Source: an uncultured Prevotellaceae bacterium (GTDB taxonomy: Bacteria > Bacteroidota > Bacteroidia > Bacteroidales > Bacteroidaceae). From it: DNA of 46,065 nt. The notes under the pieces were generated by a model. That model made no database searches and was not told the DNA's origin. It saw only the letters and a list, made by a program, of their open reading frames with translations. Position numbers and translations under genes: made by a program. The stretch spans positions 1 to 46,065 of the forward strand of contig CAMNJH010000005.1 in the NCBI GenBank assembly GCA_946541275.1, given 5' to 3'. Below, piece after piece: positions 1-7,723 of the stretch (the stretch's first letter is position 1; each line of letters opens with the position of its first letter).

Positions 1-80
1 TGGGCGACCAAAGGTCGGAAATATGCCTAGGGGGTCAGCTTCTATGTTATTGCCCGAAAAAAAGTATGCATACGCACCAG

Positions 81-1787
81 TCAGTCAACCTTGGCAGGTT
101 CGGGCAGACCAATATGCTTCAACTGCTCTTCGAAGCGCGAGCGGTCGCCCAGCGCACCGTTCTTGGTGCGGGCCCTGTAGTTATAGATGGTGTTGACGGA
201 ATAGTGCAGAAATTCAGCTATCTTTGATGAGTCCTCAATGCCCAGACGAATCAAGGCGAAGATGCGCAGGTCGGTGGAAAGGCGGTTGTCCTCCTTGGGC
301 TGTACATGGAACTCTGGCTGCAACAGGTTGTTGAAGTCAGTCACAAACGTGGGGAACAGGTGCAGGAACACAGAGTCGAAGTTCTCGAAGAGCTCTTCCA
401 GCTCCTTTTCCTTCAGCTCGGTCGACTTGGAAATGCGGAACAGCTCATCCAGCTCTTTGTTCTTCATTTTCTTGTTCACCATCTTCCGGTAGTTGTCCAG
501 CTTGTCAATGTACTGCGAACAGAGGCTCATAAACCGGCCAATGTACTCCTCTTTGACCTGATTAGCCTCGCTGAGCTGCGTGTTGAGGGCTTTCAACTGG
601 GCATTGAGGGCCTTCTGCTGCGTGTTGAGGGCCGAGAGCTCATTGGCCTGCTGGGCCAGCTGGGTATTCGACTGCCGCAACTGCTCGTTGGTCTGGTGCA
701 CCTGCTGGCGGGCAGCATTGAGCAGCTTGTTGCGGCGATGCAGGAAGATGAGCAGCAACAGCAGCAGCAGGGCCAACACGCTGATAGCCACCATGGTGCC
801 AATGAGGATGCGGGTGCTGCGTTGCAGCTCGTTCTGGTAGTTGTTCTCAATGACGTTCAGGATGGGCGCTATCTGCCACGAGCGCATGCGGGTGTTGAAG
901 CGGTTGTTGCAGTCCCAGGTGAAGCGTATGAAGCGGTAGGAGCGCTTCACGTCGCCATCGGCGTTGACCCGATTGGCCAGTTCAATCAGCGCAGCCTGGT
1001 CCATCACGGCATTCTTGATGTCGGCCAGGGCCGACTGGCACAGCCAGTAGGCCGCCTCGTCGGCGTTGCCCATATTGCTGAAGATGAGGTTGCGGTAGAA
1101 ACTCACGATGGCGTAGTCACGCGTATCGGGCTCCACCAGCGCCAGCCTGTGATCGTTCACCTGCAGGGCTTCCTCCAGTTTGTTCTGCCCCAGCAGCTGC
1201 TGCTCCTGGCACATCAGGTAAGCCTCCGTCTGTGGGTCGCTGACCATCAGCACAGAGTCACGGAAAAGGCCGCGCATGCGGTAATAGTCACTACGCGTGG
1301 CGGGCAGCGTGGTATTGTAGGCCAACTCGCCGCACACGTGCATGCAAGCCAGGTAGTAGTCGCGCAGGGCATCACCACGCAGAGAGTCAGAGGAAATCCT
1401 GTTCAGGATGCCCAGGCTCTCGGTGTACAGTCCCACGGCTGAGCACTGCCGTGCCAGTAGAGCCCGCCCATGGTCGGCCTCCATGCGTAGCCCCTGCTGC
1501 TGTGCTGTCTCAATAAAGAGCTGTATATAGTGCAGCGCTGAGTCGTTGTTGAAACCCTGGTAGAGTTCAAACAGCTGGCGGCTGAGTACAAGCTGCTGAC
1601 TGGGGTCGGTACAGCGGTTGAGGTTGGCAGTGACTCCCGCCAGCCGCTCCTCGTAGGCAGCAACATAATTTGGCGACTGCTCTATGGCTTCATCAATCTG
1701 CTGATAGAGCTGCTTCAAATCAGGGCGCTGCGCCCAGGAGGCCATGCACCATGCCGACAAAACGAGAGAGAGGAGAGTGAAACGCAT
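81..1787 (-). CDS. DUF6377-type membrane-anchored transcriptional regulator
   Basis: This 568-residue protein has a signal peptide (about residues 1-19), a helical TPR-like periplasmic part (about 20-320), one membrane segment (about 325-346), and a Gln/Asn/Leu-rich coiled coil (about 350-415). It ends in a cytoplasmic region with a LuxR-like helix-turn-helix; the stretch around LRIFALIRLGIEDSSKIAEF is typical of the Bacteroidales family annotated DUF6377. It is paralogous end to end with the protein at 16444-18159. Proteins of this build usually sit beside susC/susD genes and are thought to sense a periplasmic signal and control the PUL, much like SusR or hybrid two-component sensors. That role is inferred here from architecture. 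It faces left, away from the PUL in this window, so its targets may lie outside. A TACCTTTG -7 box lies at 1820-1827, about 35 bases before the ATG. Confidence 0.8.
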   Translation of the reverse strand: MRFTLLSLVLSAWCMASWAQRPDLKQLYQQIDEAIEQSPNYVAAYEERLAGVTANLNRCTDPSQQLVLSRQLFELYQGFNNDSALHYIQLFIETAQQQGLRMEADHGRALLARQCSAVGLYTESLGILNRISSDSLRGDALRDYYLACMHVCGELAYNTTLPATRSDYYRMRGLFRDSVLMVSDPQTEAYLMCQEQQLLGQNKLEEALQVNDHRLALVEPDTRDYAIVSFYRNLIFSNMGNADEAAYWLCQSALADIKNAVMDQAALIELANRVNADGDVKRSYRFIRFTWDCNNRFNTRMRSWQIAPILNVIENNYQNELQRSTRILIGTMVAISVLALLLLLLLIFLHRRNKLLNAARQQVHQTNEQLRQSNTQLAQQANELSALNTQQKALNAQLKALNTQLSEANQVKEEYIGRFMSLCSQYIDKLDNYRKMVNKKMKNKELDELFRISKSTELKEKELEELFENFDSVFLHLFPTFVTDFNNLLQPEFHVQPKEDNRLSTDLRIFALIRLGIEDSSKIAEFLHYSVNTIYNYRARTKNGALGDRSRFEEQLKHIGLPEPAKVD

Positions 1788-1819
1788 GTTAGTAATAAAT
1801 TTGTCAGTCTTTAGGGCAA

Positions 1820-1827
1820 CAAAGGTA
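1820..1827 (-). promoter_or_regulatory. Bacteroidetes -7 box of the left DUF6377 gene
   Basis: On the minus strand this reads TACCTTTG, which fits the TAnnTTTG consensus of the Bacteroidetes primary sigma factor. It lies about 35 bases upstream of the start codon at 1787. No convincing -33 TTTG was found. Confidence 0.5.
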
Positions 1828-1956
1828 ATGCTTTTTTTTGAAATAAACCACTTATGCGCCTTATTTTTTCACCGGTGGTGAACTGAGTGGCCACATTATT
1901 AAGATATGATGGTCAAAAAAAGTATGGGAAAGATGGGCAATTAGCCCGTTTTTTAG

Positions 1957-1964
1957 TAATTTTG
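1957..1964 (+). promoter_or_regulatory. -7 box of the xpt promoter
   Basis: TAATTTTG fits TAnnTTTG and sits about 107 bases before the xpt ATG, implying a leader of roughly 100 bases. That leader contains the self-complementary 12-mer ATGATGCATCAT at 2007-2018. I could not recognise a purine riboswitch core in it. Confidence 0.5.
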
Positions 1965-2070
1965 CACCGGAAATCGCAATGAAGCGGAAAAAGCGCTGTG
2001 GCATGCATGATGCATCATGGCGAATAAAAAGTTATAATCATCTGCAAAAACAAATAACGGAGGAGCACTG

Positions 2071-2676
2071 ATGAATTTCCTGGAAGAAAAGATTCTGAAG
2101 GACGGCGTTGTCAGGCCAGGGTCCATACTGAAGGTAGACAACTTTCTGAACCACCAGATTGACATCCGCGTCATGCGAGAGATTGCCTGTGAACTGAAGC
2201 GGCGTTTCAATGGCGAGCGGGTCGACAAGGTGGTCACCATCGAGTCGAGCGGCATAGCCATCGCCACGCTGTTAGGCGACCTTTACGACGTGCCCGTAGT
2301 ATTTGCCAAGAAGAGCGAGACGGCCAACAGCACCGATGACAAGTATGTGTCGCAGGCCTATTCGTTCACACATAAACGTATGAACCAGGTGTTTATATCA
2401 CGCCCTTACCTGAACAAAGGCGAGCGTGTGCTCATTGTCGACGACTTCATAGCCGACGGGCAGGCAGTCCATGCGCTTATCGACATTGTGCATCAGGCTG
2501 GAGCCGAAGTGGCGGGCATTGGCATCGCCATAGAGAAAGGGCAGCAGCAGGGAGGAAGGAAGCTTCGCGAGGAAGGCTATCATCTGGAGTCCATCGCCAT
2601 TGTAGAGACGATGGACCCTGAGACGCAGATCATCAGGTTCCGTCAGACTCACGACCTGCCGTCATACCCGAAATAG
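2071..2676 (+). CDS. xpt: xanthine phosphoribosyltransferase
   Basis: This 201-residue protein belongs to the type I phosphoribosyltransferases and has the length usual for Xpt. The PRPP-binding loop is seen as RVLIVDDFIADGQA (about residues 119-132), with the paired aspartates D124-D125. The region VDKVVTIESSGIAIATLL (about 51-68) matches the Xpt/PurR-like PRPP-domain core, and the N-terminal LEEKILKDG is typical of Xpt. The enzyme would salvage xanthine to XMP in the cytoplasm. The start is an ATG preceded by GGAGGAGC, a rare clear Shine-Dalgarno-like sequence for this phylum. A GH3 gene follows in the same direction after 70 bases, without an obvious functional link. Confidence 0.85.
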   Translation: MNFLEEKILKDGVVRPGSILKVDNFLNHQIDIRVMREIACELKRRFNGERVDKVVTIESSGIAIATLLGDLYDVPVVFAKKSETANSTDDKYVSQAYSFTHKRMNQVFISRPYLNKGERVLIVDDFIADGQAVHALIDIVHQAGAEVAGIGIAIEKGQQQGGRKLREEGYHLESIAIVETMDPETQIIRFRQTHDLPSYPK

Positions 2677-2746
2677 AGCACCTGTCAGGCAGAGTCTGAT
2701 GAAGATGTGTGTTTACTGCATTTTTGGAATTTCAAATAAATAAACT

Positions 2747-3973
2747 ATGAGAGTTAAGAGACAAATATTGTTAGGCGGCATCGTGGTTCGCCAACTCACC
2801 GCCTCCGTCATCCTCGCCAGCGGCCTCATACTGGCCTCATGTAGCAATGATGACAACAATTGGGAGGCACCAAGCACCGATGAGGTGGAAGCGCAGTTGC
2901 AGAAGATGACGCTGCGCGAAAAGGTAGGACAACTGTTCTTCGTACGCCCCGAGTTGCTGGACACCACTATCCATTATGGCCATTCAGGCGGAATAGATGC
3001 CAGTACCGCAGACCTTACAAAAATCAGGCTACAAGCCGTGAACGCCACGATGCTGGCCGTGAATGAAAATTATCCTGTGGGCGGCATCATCCTCTACGCC
3101 CACAATATTGAAGACGAGACGCAGCTGGCTGCCTTCATCCCTCAAATCCGTGCGCTTAAAGGCTCGCCCTTGCTCTGCATCGACGAGGAGGGAGGGCGTG
3201 TGGCTCGCATCGGCAACAATCCCAATTTCGATGTGGAGAGATTTGTGTCGATGGATTCCATCGGCAAGACAGGCGACCCAGCCAATGCCTACTACTGTGG
3301 CAACACCATTGGCGCCTATCTGAAGAAATATGGCTTCGATATCGACTTTGCCCCAGTTGCCGATGTGAACACCAATCCCGAGAACATCGTCATAGGCAAG
3401 CGAGCCTTTAGCGATGATCCTGCCGTGGCCGCCCCCATGGTGACCAACTATCTGCAGGGCCTGAAGGATGCCGGCATCACTGGCTGCATCAAGCACTTCC
3501 CTGGCCATGGCGATACAAAGGCCGACACCCACTATGGTTACGCGCAGAGCATGAAGACTTGGGATGAGATGATGAACTGCGAGATGATCACCTTCAAAGC
3601 CGGCATAGAGTGGGGATGCCAACTCATTATGACCGCCCATATCGCTGCGCCTAAGGTCACCGGAACAGAAATGCCAGCCACGATGTCGTCGGTCATCCTG
3701 CAGGACAAGCTACGTGGTGTGCTGGGCTATCGGAACATCATTATCACCGACGCTATGGAGATGGGGGCTATTACGCAGCAGTACTCCAGCGCCGAGGCCG
3801 CTGTGGGCTGTATAGAGGCTGGTGCCGACATCGTGCTTGGCCCGCAGAATTTCATCGAAGCCTTTGATGCCGTAGTGAAGGCTGTTGAGGACGGCATCAT
3901 CACCAAGGAACGCTTAGACCAAAGTGTCCGCCGCATACTGAGACTCAAAACAGGAAAGGGGCAGGTCTTCTGA
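2747..3973 (+). CDS. GH3 beta-N-acetylhexosaminidase-like lipoprotein (NagZ type)
   Basis: This is a 408-residue single-domain GH3 enzyme. A lipobox (LASC, Cys32) followed by acidic residues suggests an outer-membrane lipoprotein. Residues 249-257 read KHFPGHGDT, followed by D260-T-H262, the Asp-His dyad that acts as general acid/base in NagZ-type hexosaminidases. The aspartate in IITDAMEM (D335) is the expected nucleophile. The NagZ-type motif points to cleavage of beta-linked N-acetylglucosamine, as in muropeptides, more than to glucan breakdown, but family membership alone does not fix the substrate. It lies downstream of xpt on the plus strand and converges on the PUL genes read from the other side. 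The codons upstream of the hydrophobic signal are atypically charged (RVKRQILLGG), so a slightly later start cannot be excluded. Confidence 0.82.
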   Translation: MRVKRQILLGGIVVRQLTASVILASGLILASCSNDDNNWEAPSTDEVEAQLQKMTLREKVGQLFFVRPELLDTTIHYGHSGGIDASTADLTKIRLQAVNATMLAVNENYPVGGIILYAHNIEDETQLAAFIPQIRALKGSPLLCIDEEGGRVARIGNNPNFDVERFVSMDSIGKTGDPANAYYCGNTIGAYLKKYGFDIDFAPVADVNTNPENIVIGKRAFSDDPAVAAPMVTNYLQGLKDAGITGCIKHFPGHGDTKADTHYGYAQSMKTWDEMMNCEMITFKAGIEWGCQLIMTAHIAAPKVTGTEMPATMSSVILQDKLRGVLGYRNIIITDAMEMGAITQQYSSAEAAVGCIEAGADIVLGPQNFIEAFDAVVKAVEDGIITKERLDQSVRRILRLKTGKGQVF

Positions 3974-4010
3974 AGGATTCAGCAGGCCTGCCCCGTCTTC
4001 AAACTTTTTT
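3957..4010 (+). terminator. possible terminator after the GH3 gene
   Basis: GGGGCAGG (3958-3965) can pair with CCTGCCCC (3987-3994), forming a stem that includes the stop codon. A run of six T follows at 4005-4010. The ten-base gap between stem and T-run makes it non-canonical. Confidence 0.3.
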
Positions 4011-4032
4011 AAGAGCGCCAAATCGACGTCCT

Positions 4033-4116
4033 CTATTTGGCGTAGTAGCTCTCCACGAGCTGCGTCACCTTTTGCACATCGAAGAAATCGTCTTTATCCA
4101 GTTCGTAGGTAGGAGC
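4033..4116 (-). pseudogene. possible C-terminal remnant of a lost gene
   Basis: On the minus strand this stretch reads as about 27 codons with a protein-like composition, beginning APTYELDKDDFFDVQ and ending in a tyrosine-rich tail ESYYAK before a TAG stop. Upstream the frame soon meets stop codons, and the inverted-repeat element at 4150-4637 begins within 40 bases. This fits the 3' end of a gene truncated by rearrangement. The parent family was not recognised and the stretch is short, so it may be chance. Confidence 0.3.
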
Positions 4117-4149
4117 TAGACGTTGTTGTCGTCTGCCCGCAGGTCAATG

Positions 4150-4637
4150 CTTACGCACGCGCGCGCGTATATATCGCGCGAATGAAAGTGCTACAAGTGC
4201 TACCGACAGCCGTAACTAATTGATGTTATGATGTTTACGGGTGCATATTCGTCTCTCAGAAGTGCTACCGAAAATGCTACTAGTGCTACCGGTGAGCCCC
4301 CCGACCTGTCCAAGTCAGAAAAAGGCGGCGAGATTTTCCAAAAAGTCAACGAGATTTTCCAAAAAGTCGACGCCATTTTTTGAAAAGTCGGCGCCGCATG
4401 AAAAATTCCCGATGAGACATATAGAAAAGTCGGGCAGAAACTTTTCTATATGTCTCATTTCTGCACAAAAGTGCCTAAATGTGCAACTGGCAATCCACTC
4501 CTACCAGTAGTATTTCCGGTAGCATTTTCCAAAAGCCAAAATGCACCCACAAAATCCTGTTATTCAGCAAATTACAGAGGCCAGTAGCACTTGTAGCACT
4601 TTCTTTTGTCCTATATTATATCGCGCGTGCGCGTAAG
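4150..4637. repeat. composite inverted-repeat element, copy A
   Basis: This 490-base stretch between the GH3 and GH5 genes has nested inverted structure. The outer ends (CTTACGCACGCGCG at the left; its near-complement in TCGCGCGTGCGCGTAAG at the right) face each other. Inside them a perfect 20-bp inverted repeat (4184-4203 with 4584-4603) contains GTGCTAC units. Further GTGCTACCG-like units lie at 4262-4292 and, inverted, at about 4501-4530. The core at 4324-4397 is made of ~21-base units containing AAAAAGTCGACGCC-like sequence, which in one plus frame read as heptads FSKKSTR, FSKKSTP and FFEKSAP. A perfect 19-bp hairpin follows at 4412-4458. No transposase is present. Related copies occur at 19403-19612 and 39421-39625. 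Confidence 0.7.
4412..4458. repeat. perfect 19-bp stem, 9-base loop hairpin
   Basis: Bases 4412-4430 (ATGAGACATATAGAAAAGT) are the exact reverse complement of 4440-4458, with a nine-base loop between them. No T-tract typical of a terminator follows. It lies inside repeat copy A and is not seen in the other two copies. Confidence 0.8.
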
Positions 4638-4675
4638 GGCCGTGTCTTTTGTGGTACAACTCACACAGCCCCCCC

Positions 4676-5914
4676 CTACTCTTTCAGTCCCATGGACTTG
4701 ATATAGCCCTCTTGCGGCTGACAGCGGTTGAAGAGACAGTTGCTGAGGAACTGCTGCAACAGGCGGCGGGCCTGGGCCTGGTCGGGACGGGCTTCGCGGA
4801 ACTCCTGGAAGGTGCCACGGGGTGCCTCCGAATAGCGCACGATGACGTCTTTCCAGCCTTCCGGGCGCAGAATGGCGTTCATGCACGAGCCGTCCAGCTT
4901 CTTGTAGGGCCAGAAAGTGTAGCCAATGTTCTGCTCTTTCATCACCCGGACGAAATCAGCCTGCCACTTGTCGCTGTTGTGGCCTATCTCACCCATGTAC
5001 ATGGGCAGGTTGGTCTTCTGCTGGTGACCGGTGTAGTCGCCGATGGCTGCGGCTGTGGCATCACCGCCGTAGCGGTGGCAGGTGTACATGAGCTTATCGT
5101 CGAACGTCCAGTCGGTGAACATGAAGAAGTCGGAATTCCAACGGGCTCCACCCAGCAGGATGATGTGGTTCTTGTCGGCCTTCCTGATGGCCTGCGTGGC
5201 TCGCTTGTAGAGCGGCTCCAAAAGCAGGTTGAGGGAGTCCTTATTGGCAAAATAGTGGGCAATGGGCTCGTTCATCAGCTCATAGCCCAGGATGACGGGC
5301 TCGTTCCTGTAGTGACGGGCTATGCGCTGCCAGATGTCGCAGAACAGCTGCTGTGAGGCCTCGCTCTCGAAGAGCCAGGGATAGCCATAGCCATCGTCAA
5401 TGTTGTCGCCCGTCTGTCCGCCAGGGCAGTCGTGCATGTCGAGGATGAGGTAGAGCCCCTCGGCGCGGCACCACTCCACCAGCTGGTCAATGATGCGGAA
5501 CCCTTCGTCTGTATTGTCAGCCAGACCCATGTAATCCTCGTTGGTGAAGAGCCGGTAGTTGAATGGCAGGCGCACGGTATTGGCTCCCTGCTGGCGAATG
5601 AAGTGCAGGTCATCACGGGTGATGTAGTTCTGTTTGAACTGCTGCCAGAAGCGGGCGGCCTCGTCGGGGCCCACCAGCTGGCGCAGCATGAGGTCGATCA
5701 TCCACGGGGAATTTGTGCGGCTGAAACCGAACATATAGCCCTCGGGATTGAGCCAGTTGCCCAGATTGGTACCTTGGATGAAGAACCTGGAGCCATCGGG
5801 CAGCAGGAGATTCTGGCCGCTCACGGTGATGAACTGGGAGGTCTTCTTGGCCTGTACGCCACTCAGACTGAGAAACGCCAGAAGGATAAGCAATGCAAGT
5901 TTCGTATGTTTCAT
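4676..5914 (-). CDS. secreted GH5 family beta-glycanase
   Basis: This 412-residue protein has a signal peptide (about 1-22) and one GH5 (cellulase-fold) domain. Family hallmarks visible are GTNLGNWLNPEG (48-59), the arginine in NTVRLPFNY (112-120), DMHDCPGG (159-166), the acid/base glutamate in ELMNEPIA (E216) and the nucleophile glutamate in MGEIGHNSD (E309). GH5 enzymes cut beta-1,4-, beta-1,3- or mixed-linked glucans, mannans or xyloglucan; the subfamily cannot be fixed by eye. It is the last gene of the PUL on this strand, downstream of CotH, GH16, SusD and SusC. It is separated from CotH by 414 bases that carry a promoter and a terminator-like hairpin, so it may be controlled separately. 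It ends about 40 bases from repeat copy A. Confidence 0.87.
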   Translation of the reverse strand: MKHTKLALLILLAFLSLSGVQAKKTSQFITVSGQNLLLPDGSRFFIQGTNLGNWLNPEGYMFGFSRTNSPWMIDLMLRQLVGPDEAARFWQQFKQNYITRDDLHFIRQQGANTVRLPFNYRLFTNEDYMGLADNTDEGFRIIDQLVEWCRAEGLYLILDMHDCPGGQTGDNIDDGYGYPWLFESEASQQLFCDIWQRIARHYRNEPVILGYELMNEPIAHYFANKDSLNLLLEPLYKRATQAIRKADKNHIILLGGARWNSDFFMFTDWTFDDKLMYTCHRYGGDATAAAIGDYTGHQQKTNLPMYMGEIGHNSDKWQADFVRVMKEQNIGYTFWPYKKLDGSCMNAILRPEGWKDVIVRYSEAPRGTFQEFREARPDQAQARRLLQQFLSNCLFNRCQPQEGYIKSMGLKE

Positions 5915-5950
5915 ATTCTATTTTTTAGAGGTGAGAGATGAGAGAATAAT

Positions 5951-5983
5951 TTCAAAAAGGCGTATGCTCACGCATACGCCTTT
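5951..5983 (-). terminator. intrinsic terminator-like hairpin in the GH5 leader
   Basis: A 12-bp perfect stem (AAAGGCGTATGC at 5956-5967 with GCATACGCCTTT at 5972-5983) and a four-base loop are followed, in the minus-strand RNA, by five U and an AU-rich stretch. This is a textbook intrinsic terminator read toward GH5. It stands only about 40 bases before the GH5 start codon and downstream of the apparent GH5 promoter. It is therefore either an attenuator in the leader or the 3' end of a small RNA of about 180 bases. Confidence 0.65.
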
Positions 5984-6328
5984 CCAACTACTAACAAATA
6001 CATTTTTTACTAACTACTAACAAAGTCATTTGATGATGGTGTTGATATTGTATGAAGAAATCCTTTATTCGGACAAATTGAATCAAGAGCCCAGCACGCC
6101 CGGCTATCGGTTGCCCCGTGTTGACTTTCGACGATGCAAAGTTACAATGTTTTTTGCCTTCCTGCAAGCGTATATGTACGAAGATGTGGAAGATTACAGG
6201 CTGACAATTTTGCAACAAGCAGACAGTCAGCTGGTTACAGACAAATCCTAGACGGGCAAAAGTGGGCTGTATATGGACGTGTAGAAACTACAATTTATCA
6301 GCCCGTGACCCCGTTCGGCACAAATTGT
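5984..6328 (-). other. intergenic region upstream of GH5 (leader, promoter, candidate operator)
   Basis: No protein gene is supported here. It holds two exact copies of the 13-mer AACTACTAACAAA (5986-5998 and 6012-6024, 26 bases apart), the minus-strand promoter at 6137-6167, and TATGGACG at 6272-6279, a motif also repeated twice between susC and its regulator. Reading frames crossing this area on the plus strand have no protein-like content. Confidence 0.5.
6137..6167 (-). promoter_or_regulatory. GH5 promoter (-33 TTG, 20-base spacer, -7 TAACTTTG)
   Basis: On the minus strand TAACTTTG (6137-6144) is an exact fit to TAnnTTTG, and TTG (6165-6167) lies 20 bases upstream, the spacing usual for Bacteroidetes promoters. 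Transcription would start near 6130, giving GH5 a leader of about 215 bases. Confidence 0.6.
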
Positions 6329-7720
6329 TCATTTCCTGACCATTTTTTTTCCTTGGCGGATGTAGATGCCCTTGCGCGTGGGATGGGCAACGGGTCGTCC
6401 ACTGAGGTCAAAGTAGCTGTTTGTGGTGGTGGAAGGCTCACTGGCCACCTCGCTGATGCCCACTTCACGGTCGAGTTTGGCAAAAGCATTCACCAGATAG
6501 GGTATATGGCGGTTCACGTAGGTCTTCAGGTCGGCCACGTACTCATCGTAAGTGTTGTGGTAGGTGTGCTTTTCAAAACTGTAGACCTGCTGATTGATGG
6601 GCCAGACGCGGAAATTGCGGGTTTGCGACTGCCAGATGGCATTGCGCAGGCTGTCGATGTGGTCGAGGAGGTATTGCTGCAAGCCCTGGCTGACCAGCTC
6701 ATTGAGCCGGGCACTGCAGGCATGGGCGAACCACGGGTCTTTCCATAATTGCTGAACGACCTGCTCAAAGGGGCGGTTCCACAGCCAGAGATAGGCTTCC
6801 ATCTGCTGCATGAGGCTCTTCTCGGAACTATTGTCATAGCCCAGGTCGATGTCCCACAAGGGGCCGAAGTGCATGCGCTCCTCGTCGGCATCCTTATACA
6901 TATATATGCTGTAGAGGGCATCAATATTGCCCGTCAGCTCAGCTCCCACGTACCAGTTAATCAGGTCTTCCTCGTCAACCATGGCCCTGTAGCCCTCGTC
7001 GGGGTCGGCAAAATCGGGGCTCATCACGGCACGCTCAAAGCGGTTGAGCCACTGCTGGATGGCCTGGCGCTTGGTGGCGTTGTAGTTCTCGTCGTCAGGG
7101 TTCTTGATGTTGTAGGTCAGCTGTGCATACCAGCTCTGAATGTTGCTGCTGGTGATGTAGGGCGTCTCGCGCGAGTTCTCGTTGGCCACCTCCAGCAGCC
7201 AGCCATCCTCTTCGCTGATATGGATGCGCCCCTTGTGCACCTGCACCTGGTCGCTGATTTGATAGGTGCCACGGTAGGAGCCATTCACATAGAGGTCGAC
7301 GAACCGGGCACCAGGACAGAACTTCATGCCCATGAAACGGCCCAGGTCACAGGTCAGGGCATTGCGCAGCATGGTCTTGTCGCCATGGTTGGCCAGCAGG
7401 GTCCAGCTCCTGGCGTTGGCACCGTCGGGGCCCAGCAGACGATGCTTGGAGGCGAACTTCAGGCGGTAGGGCTTTTTCGGAGAGTTCCACCACGAGGAGT
7501 TGCCGCGACCGCGTATCTGCGTCTGCTCATAGCGCAGCGTATCCTGGCCGTCCACCATGACAAAGGTGCAGTTGACGTAGGTATCCTTACTGTTGATGGC
7601 CTGACGGTTCTCGGTCTCAATATAGATGGTGGGTACGTCGGTCAATTGACGATATTGCTGCGACTGCACCGAGGCAGCCGCAGCAATAAGCAGGTAGAGG
7701 ATGATGGCCGGTCTTCTCAT
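6329..7720 (-). CDS. secreted CotH-type kinase-like protein
   Basis: This 463-residue protein has a signal peptide (about 1-20) and a CotH domain. Family features are RGRGNSSW and KKPYRLKF (70-89), the LLANHGDKTMLRN block (108-120), VDLYVNGSYRGTYQISDQV (141-159) and the acidic motif PLWDIDLGYDN (287-297), which corresponds to the metal-binding motif of CotH kinases. CotH proteins are atypical secreted protein kinases, best known from Bacillus spore coats, and are common without known role in Bacteroidales. The C-terminus has a short domain (FDLSGRPV...KGIYIRQGKKMV) resembling the tail found on many secreted Prevotella proteins and T9SS cargo. It lies three bases downstream of the GH16 gene and so is probably co-transcribed with the PUL. 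Its substrate is unknown; surface PUL proteins are one possibility (inference). Confidence 0.82.
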   Translation of the reverse strand: MRRPAIILYLLIAAAASVQSQQYRQLTDVPTIYIETENRQAINSKDTYVNCTFVMVDGQDTLRYEQTQIRGRGNSSWWNSPKKPYRLKFASKHRLLGPDGANARSWTLLANHGDKTMLRNALTCDLGRFMGMKFCPGARFVDLYVNGSYRGTYQISDQVQVHKGRIHISEEDGWLLEVANENSRETPYITSSNIQSWYAQLTYNIKNPDDENYNATKRQAIQQWLNRFERAVMSPDFADPDEGYRAMVDEEDLINWYVGAELTGNIDALYSIYMYKDADEERMHFGPLWDIDLGYDNSSEKSLMQQMEAYLWLWNRPFEQVVQQLWKDPWFAHACSARLNELVSQGLQQYLLDHIDSLRNAIWQSQTRNFRVWPINQQVYSFEKHTYHNTYDEYVADLKTYVNRHIPYLVNAFAKLDREVGISEVASEPSTTTNSYFDLSGRPVAHPTRKGIYIRQGKKMVRK

Positions 7721-7723
7721 TGT

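Noticed and set aside
61..80. Terminator after the left DUF6377 gene
   Set aside because: GTATGCATAC followed on the minus strand by T7 looks suggestive, but the palindrome leaves room for only a 3-bp stem with a 4-base loop.
306..1442. A 378-codon plus-strand frame
   Set aside because: It is a shadow of the DUF6377 gene on the other strand; composition follows the coiled-coil codons read backwards.
1965..2070. Purine riboswitch before xpt
   Set aside because: I could not find the conserved three-way-junction core, and these are rare in Bacteroidetes.
4241..4510. An 89-codon frame in repeat copy A
   Set aside because: Its only regular part is the 21-bp repeat (heptads of FSKKSTP type) and it runs into the hairpin; copies elsewhere do not share its ends, so a protein product is not supported.
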